The translations under genes and the position numbers were made by a program. This document shows, one piece after another, positions 61,757 to 64,000 of a DNA stretch of 64,000 nt. Under the pieces are notes generated by a model that was given only the letters and a program-made list of their open reading frames with translations, had not been told where the DNA came from and searched no databases. Where the stretch lies: positions 248,001 to 312,000 of the forward strand of contig NZ_JACXXN010000004.1 of the NCBI RefSeq assembly GCF_014904695.1, given 5' to 3'. How positions within the stretch are numbered: position 1 is the stretch's first letter; the number at the start of each line of letters is the position of its first letter. Source of the DNA: Nostoc sp. MG11 (GTDB lineage Bacteria; Cyanobacteriota; Cyanobacteriia; Cyanobacteriales; Nostocaceae).

Positions 61757-63922
61757 ATGATGGAGAATAATTCTTATCAATTTTCCGGTTATGACCGCAA
61801 TAGTAACTCTGTGCCGACATCTCTCCAGCCACAACCTTTTCCGGGAAGTGAAGATTCGGGAAATAACTGGAGCTTTCGTGAATTTCTTGGTCTTATGAGA
61901 CGACGAGGCCTACTAATTGCTGGGGTAACTACTGTTGTAATGGTAACTTTTGTCGTTAATTTGAAGTTGAACCAAAAGCAACCAGAATATGAAAGCAGTT
62001 TTCAGCTATTAGTAGAACCTGTGAATGATGACAGCAAAGTAGTAGATGTTGTCAAAGACACTAACTCAACTACCACTAGTGGTCTAGATTATGATAGCCA
62101 AATTCAGGTTCTCAAAAGTCCTGAACTGATGGATAGCCTTATTCAACAGTTGCAAGTATCCTATCCAGACATAAATTATGATGATTTAATCAATACTTTG
62201 CAGATTAATCGTTTAGGTGAAACCAAGATTATAGAGGTAAGGTATCGTAGTAACGATCCCAAGAAGATTAAAGTAGTTTTAGACAAAATTTCTAGCGAAT
62301 ACATAGACTATAGCCAGGAAAGACGGCAAACTAAATTACGTCAGGGCATTCATTACGTTGAAAAACAACTGCCCTTTCTGCAAAATCGAGTTGATCAGAT
62401 CCAAAGAGAATTGCAAAATTTTCGGCTAAATTATAAATTTAACGATCCAGAAGCCGAGGCCAAACAGATTGATGAGCAAATAGCTACTTTGTCTGAGCAA
62501 CGAGAAAAGGTTGATATGCAGTTGGGGCAAACTCGCTCCAATGTTGATATTTTAAAGGGAAAAGATGGAGCCTCAGCTGTACTGAATAATGCTGTGTTAT
62601 ATCAGCAGTTACTCACCCAGATTCGTCAATTAGATTCTCAGATTGCTCAGGAGTCAGCACGTCTACAAGAAGACAATCCCACTATCCAAACATTGAAAGA
62701 AAAACGCGCAAGCTTATTGCCTTTGCTACAGAATGAAGCGCAGCGCTTTTTGGATGTAAAACTTTCAGAGACAGGTGCTCAAGTTCAAACTCTAGTAGTG
62801 CAAATACAAGAGATAGATAAAACTATACAAAGGCTTGAACAAAAACGCAAAAGATTGCCAGCATTAGCAAGACAATATAAAACACTACAGCAAAAGTTAC
62901 AGATTACTACAGAGAGCCTAAATAGGTTTTTATCTACTCGCGAAAACCTCCAAATTCAAGTATCCCAGACAGAACTAGGATGGCAGTTGCTTAAAAAGGC
63001 GATTCAGCCTGAAAAACCTGTAACTTCTTCTGACATCAAACGAAATTTATTAGTAGGATTGGTCACAAGTTTAGTATTGGCAATCGGTATCGCCTTACTG
63101 ATTGAAAAACTTGACAATACATATCATAGTGTTAATGATTTCAAGGACAAGCTGAAATTACCATTGTTGGGAAATATCCCATTTGAAAAGCAACTCCAAA
63201 TTAGTAAATCCTCTACTTCCAAAGGAAATATTCCTCTAGTACGAATCTCAGATTTGCCATATGACAGGAATCCTGAATTGGCGGTTATAGCGGATCAAGA
63301 CTACAGCAACCATTCTGTAAAGTTTTTGGAAGCTTTACGGTTACTTTATACAAACATTCAACTTCTCAGTTGCGATCGCCAAATACGTTCGTTCATTATT
63401 AGCTCAGCTATGCCTGGTGATGGTAAGTCTACAGTTGCCTTCCATCTGGCTCAAATAGCTACAGCAATGGGGCAAAGAGTGCTACTGATAGATGCAAATC
63501 TGCGTCAACCTGTAATTCATACCCTTTCAGAGTTAAACAACCTATGGGGATTGAGTAATTTAATTTCTACAAATTTGCCACCAGGGGAAGTAATTCGGAA
63601 GTTTCCTTCTATGAACCAATTATCTGTGATCACATCTGGGCCCATACCCCCTGATCCCACAAAATTGCTCTCGTCCGAAAAAATGAAGCGCCTGATGGCA
63701 GATTTTCATAATAGCTTTGACTTAGTGATTTATGACACACCACCCCTACTCGGACTAGCTGATGCTAGCTTGTTGGCACCAAATACTGATGGGATTTTAT
63801 TAGTAGTAAGGATTGATAAAACAGATTCTTCCAAAATACAACAAGCTTTAGACCACCTGAAAATTTCCCCGATGAATGTCTTAGGTATTGTTGGTAACGG
63901 ACAAAACAATTTTAATGATTAA
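61757..63922 (+). CDS. Wzc-like polysaccharide chain-length / bacterial tyrosine-kinase protein
   Basis: A 721-residue inner-membrane protein. Two membrane helices (about 52-70 and 430-449) enclose a periplasmic Wzz domain (80-190) and long coiled-coil helices (200-400). The cytoplasmic end is a BY-kinase domain with Walker A PGDGKST (553-559), Walker A' LLIDANLRQP (576-585) and Walker B VIYDTPP (D660). It controls assembly and export of polysaccharide. The last Asp of Walker A' is Asn (DAN rather than DAD) and the tail lacks a tyrosine cluster, so autophosphorylation may be weak or absent. ATG 61757 is followed by a second ATG; there is no clear ribosome site. Confidence 0.91.
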   Translation: MMENNSYQFSGYDRNSNSVPTSLQPQPFPGSEDSGNNWSFREFLGLMRRRGLLIAGVTTVVMVTFVVNLKLNQKQPEYESSFQLLVEPVNDDSKVVDVVKDTNSTTTSGLDYDSQIQVLKSPELMDSLIQQLQVSYPDINYDDLINTLQINRLGETKIIEVRYRSNDPKKIKVVLDKISSEYIDYSQERRQTKLRQGIHYVEKQLPFLQNRVDQIQRELQNFRLNYKFNDPEAEAKQIDEQIATLSEQREKVDMQLGQTRSNVDILKGKDGASAVLNNAVLYQQLLTQIRQLDSQIAQESARLQEDNPTIQTLKEKRASLLPLLQNEAQRFLDVKLSETGAQVQTLVVQIQEIDKTIQRLEQKRKRLPALARQYKTLQQKLQITTESLNRFLSTRENLQIQVSQTELGWQLLKKAIQPEKPVTSSDIKRNLLVGLVTSLVLAIGIALLIEKLDNTYHSVNDFKDKLKLPLLGNIPFEKQLQISKSSTSKGNIPLVRISDLPYDRNPELAVIADQDYSNHSVKFLEALRLLYTNIQLLSCDRQIRSFIISSAMPGDGKSTVAFHLAQIATAMGQRVLLIDANLRQPVIHTLSELNNLWGLSNLISTNLPPGEVIRKFPSMNQLSVITSGPIPPDPTKLLSSEKMKRLMADFHNSFDLVIYDTPPLLGLADASLLAPNTDGILLVVRIDKTDSSKIQQALDHLKISPMNVLGIVGNGQNNFND

Positions 63923-63980
63923 GAGCTTTCTAAAGCGGGTAAAAAACTTGAATGGCCCATTAGATAAAGCTTTTCGGCAA

Positions 63981-64000
63981 AGCGGGTGATGGGACTCGAA
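63981..64000 (-). tRNA. Partial tRNA, 3' end, probably tRNA-Gly
   Basis: Read on the minus strand, the last 20 bases are TTCGAGTCCCATCACCCGCT. They give a T-loop TTCGAGT, T-stem CCCAT, acceptor strand CACCCGC and discriminator U. Acceptor GCGGGTG with U73 fits tRNA-Gly. No CCA is encoded. The 5' part and anticodon are beyond the window. Confidence 0.6.

Noticed and set aside
1-64000. CRISPR arrays, rRNA genes and an intact insertion sequence with transposase
   Set aside because: No regularly spaced identical repeats, no rRNA-like sequence and no transposase frame were found; only non-autonomous elements are present.

Overview
The window looks like chromosomal DNA of a filamentous, Nostoc/Anabaena-like cyanobacterium. 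The octamer GCGATCGC (HIP1) recurs throughout. There is a carotenoid-cyclase homologue of the CruP type, many cyanobacterial lineage genes, AT-rich spacers with short dispersed palindromes, and miniature transposon-like elements. The genus call is inference; the sequence itself supports 'cyanobacterium' strongly.

Layout. (A) 1-5492, minus strand: part of a polysaccharide export locus with two family-2 and one family-4 glycosyltransferases and a complete Wzm/Wzt ABC exporter. (B) 5866-24231: mixed-function genes on both strands. They include a CruP-like flavoprotein followed by two tandem paralogous membrane proteins, a STAND (NB-ARC/TPR) ATPase followed by a Uma2-type nuclease, small membrane and zinc-ribbon-like proteins, a fasciclin-domain protein, an RTX/beta-helix adhesin-like protein, MurF, a TerB-like protein, a 45-residue membrane peptide gene, a histone-deacetylase-family amidohydrolase, and a divergent hybrid histidine kinase / NarL-type regulator pair. 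(C) 24795-59715: about 35 kb with every gene on the minus strand, a large exopolysaccharide or lipopolysaccharide locus. Read in transcription order it has a WbuB-like glycosyltransferase, a second Wzm/Wzt exporter, an amino-sugar module (N-acyltransferase, Gfo/Idh oxidoreductase, two DegT aminotransferases, a second acyltransferase, an SDR epimerase), a 1006-residue Ig/DUF4082/dimethylformamidase-like protein with a small exported partner, about fourteen glycosyltransferases or likely ones, a methyltransferase, a phytanoyl-CoA-dioxygenase-like enzyme, an O-antigen polymerase/ligase, and a decorating tail (acyltransferase-3 remnant, YdcF-like, WcaF-like). (D) 59716-61756: 2 kb without a convincing gene, then a plus-strand Wzc-like chain-length/tyrosine-kinase protein (61757-63922) and the 3' end of a tRNA, probably Gly, at the window edge.

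How the genes fit together (inference). Region C could build a long heteropolysaccharide containing an acetamido sugar made by WbpB/WbpE/WbpD-type chemistry, decorate it by acetylation and methylation, and export it through Wzm/Wzt. The O-antigen polymerase and Wzc-like protein belong to Wzy-type assembly, so either two routes coexist or the parts have been recombined. No Wzx flippase and no UDP-HexNAc 6-dehydrogenase is visible, so those would have to come from elsewhere.

The most unusual points are three miniature inverted-repeat elements, two of which supply the stop codons of cluster genes; a YdcF-like gene whose membrane anchor is encoded upstream of its first ATG behind an ideal Shine-Dalgarno that points at an ATT codon; the STAND-Uma2 gene pair; and the CruP-plus-twin-membrane-protein operon. 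All functions are assigned by motif reading without database searches.
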